From Lachnospiraceae bacterium (lineage in GTDB: Bacteria; Bacillota_A; Clostridia; Lachnospirales; Lachnospiraceae): a stretch of DNA of 44,689 bases. Below, in pieces: positions 44,451 to 44,689 of this stretch. The stretch is from the NCBI GenBank assembly GCA_016287765.1, contig JAEEWS010000017.1:1-44689 (forward strand), in the 5' to 3' direction. The first letter of the stretch is position 1; every line of letters starts with the position of its first letter. Both the position numbers and the translations under genes were made by a program. The notes under the pieces were generated by a model, which searched no databases, was not told where the DNA came from, and saw nothing but the letters and a program-made list of their open reading frames with translations.

Positions 44451-44505
44451 AATATGTTCCTCCGTATTGCAAAGCTACACCAAGAATATCAATGCTTTTG
44501 ACTGG

Positions 44506-44534
44506 ATTATAGCACCGAGATTTTCACTTGTCTA
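44506..44534 (-). promoter_or_regulatory. Promoter of the small basic protein gene
   Basis: Minus strand: -35 TAGACA (44529-44534), 17 nt, perfect -10 TATAAT (44506-44511). Leader about 50 nt. Confidence 0.78.
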
Positions 44535-44544
44535 TAAAAAAATG

Positions 44545-44614
44545 AACCTAGGGGACGGGGTTAGTGGCTCACTTTTTGACACCCGGGGACGGGGTTATGG
44601 GTTCACTTTTTTGA
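44545..44614. repeat. Two diverged direct copies of the REP-like unit
   Basis: GGGGACGGGGTTAGTGGCTC (from 44551) and GGGGACGGGGTTATGGGTTC (from 44585) are one- to two-base variants of the unit in the palindromes, both followed by ACTTTTTGAC-like ends. Period is about 34-36 bp, continuing into the palindrome at 44608. Confidence 0.85.
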
Positions 44615-44689
44615 CCCTTTGGGGACGGGGTTAGGGGTTCATTTTGTGAGCAAAATGAACCCCTAACCCCGTCCCCAAAGGGTCAAAAA
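44608..44689. repeat. REP-like palindrome, copy B (perfect 39-bp arms)
   Basis: Arm 44608-44646 is an exact inverted copy of 44651-44689 with a 4-nt loop TGAG. The core GGGGACGGGGTTAGGGGTTC is identical to copy A at 39.4 kb, while the flank (TTTTTGACCCTTT) differs. The stem may extend beyond the window edge. Confidence 0.93.

Noticed and set aside
39404..44689. CRISPR array
   Set aside because: The repeats are palindromic, clustered without unique spacers of constant length, and no cas gene is present.

Overview
The window reads as chromosomal DNA of a Gram-positive anaerobe of the class Clostridia, most likely Lachnospiraceae. This rests on the rpsL-rpsG-fusA-tuf / rpsJ-rplC-rplD-rplW order, AddAB in place of RecBCD, a YlmH-type S4 protein, a clostridial-type 6S RNA and sigma-A-like promoters throughout. 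Nearly all genes lie on the minus strand. No tRNA, rRNA, CRISPR array, transposase, integrase or prophage gene was seen.

Layout by falling coordinate within the left part: a CheY-like receiver and a 1556-residue tandem hybrid histidine kinase (13.2-8.1 kb) precede the str operon (rpsL, rpsG, fusA, tuf; 7.9-3.3 kb). A membrane-anchored trigger-factor/SurA-like chaperone gene (3.2-2.3 kb) comes next. The S10 operon follows, with its own promoter and a structured leader of about 300 nt, and runs off the left edge inside rplW. Strong promoters overlap intrinsic terminators at several borders here.

13.4-20.7 kb holds single housekeeping or sensory units: a SulP anion transporter, a UvrD-like helicase, gltX, a methyl-accepting chemotaxis protein, and free-methionine-sulfoxide reductase at the end of an alpha-galactoside operon. 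That operon (24.7-20.3 kb) pairs a GPH-type sugar symporter with a GH36 alpha-galactosidase. Divergent from it on the plus strand is a membrane protein with ten DnaJ-type CxxCxGxG zinc motifs and no J domain.

26.7-36.0 kb is a tight operon addB-addA-ylmH-MATE. 36.2-38.9 kb is a phospholipid operon: VTT/DedA-type protein, phosphatidylserine synthase, phosphatidylserine decarboxylase and PAP2 phosphatase. Beyond it lies a 6S RNA gene with its own promoter.

39.4-44.7 kb is the accessory-looking part. It is bracketed by palindromic REP-like repeats (core GGGGACGGGGTTAGGGGTTC). Inside are a plus-strand gene fusing eight membrane helices to a GH2 glycosidase, a three-gene operon for a TolQ/ExbB - ExbD-like ion-driven motor with a coiled-coil stalk (unexpected in a Gram-positive cell), and a 59-residue basic Asn/Gln-rich protein. 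The motor operon, the tandem hybrid kinase and the membrane-GH2 fusion are the most unusual items.
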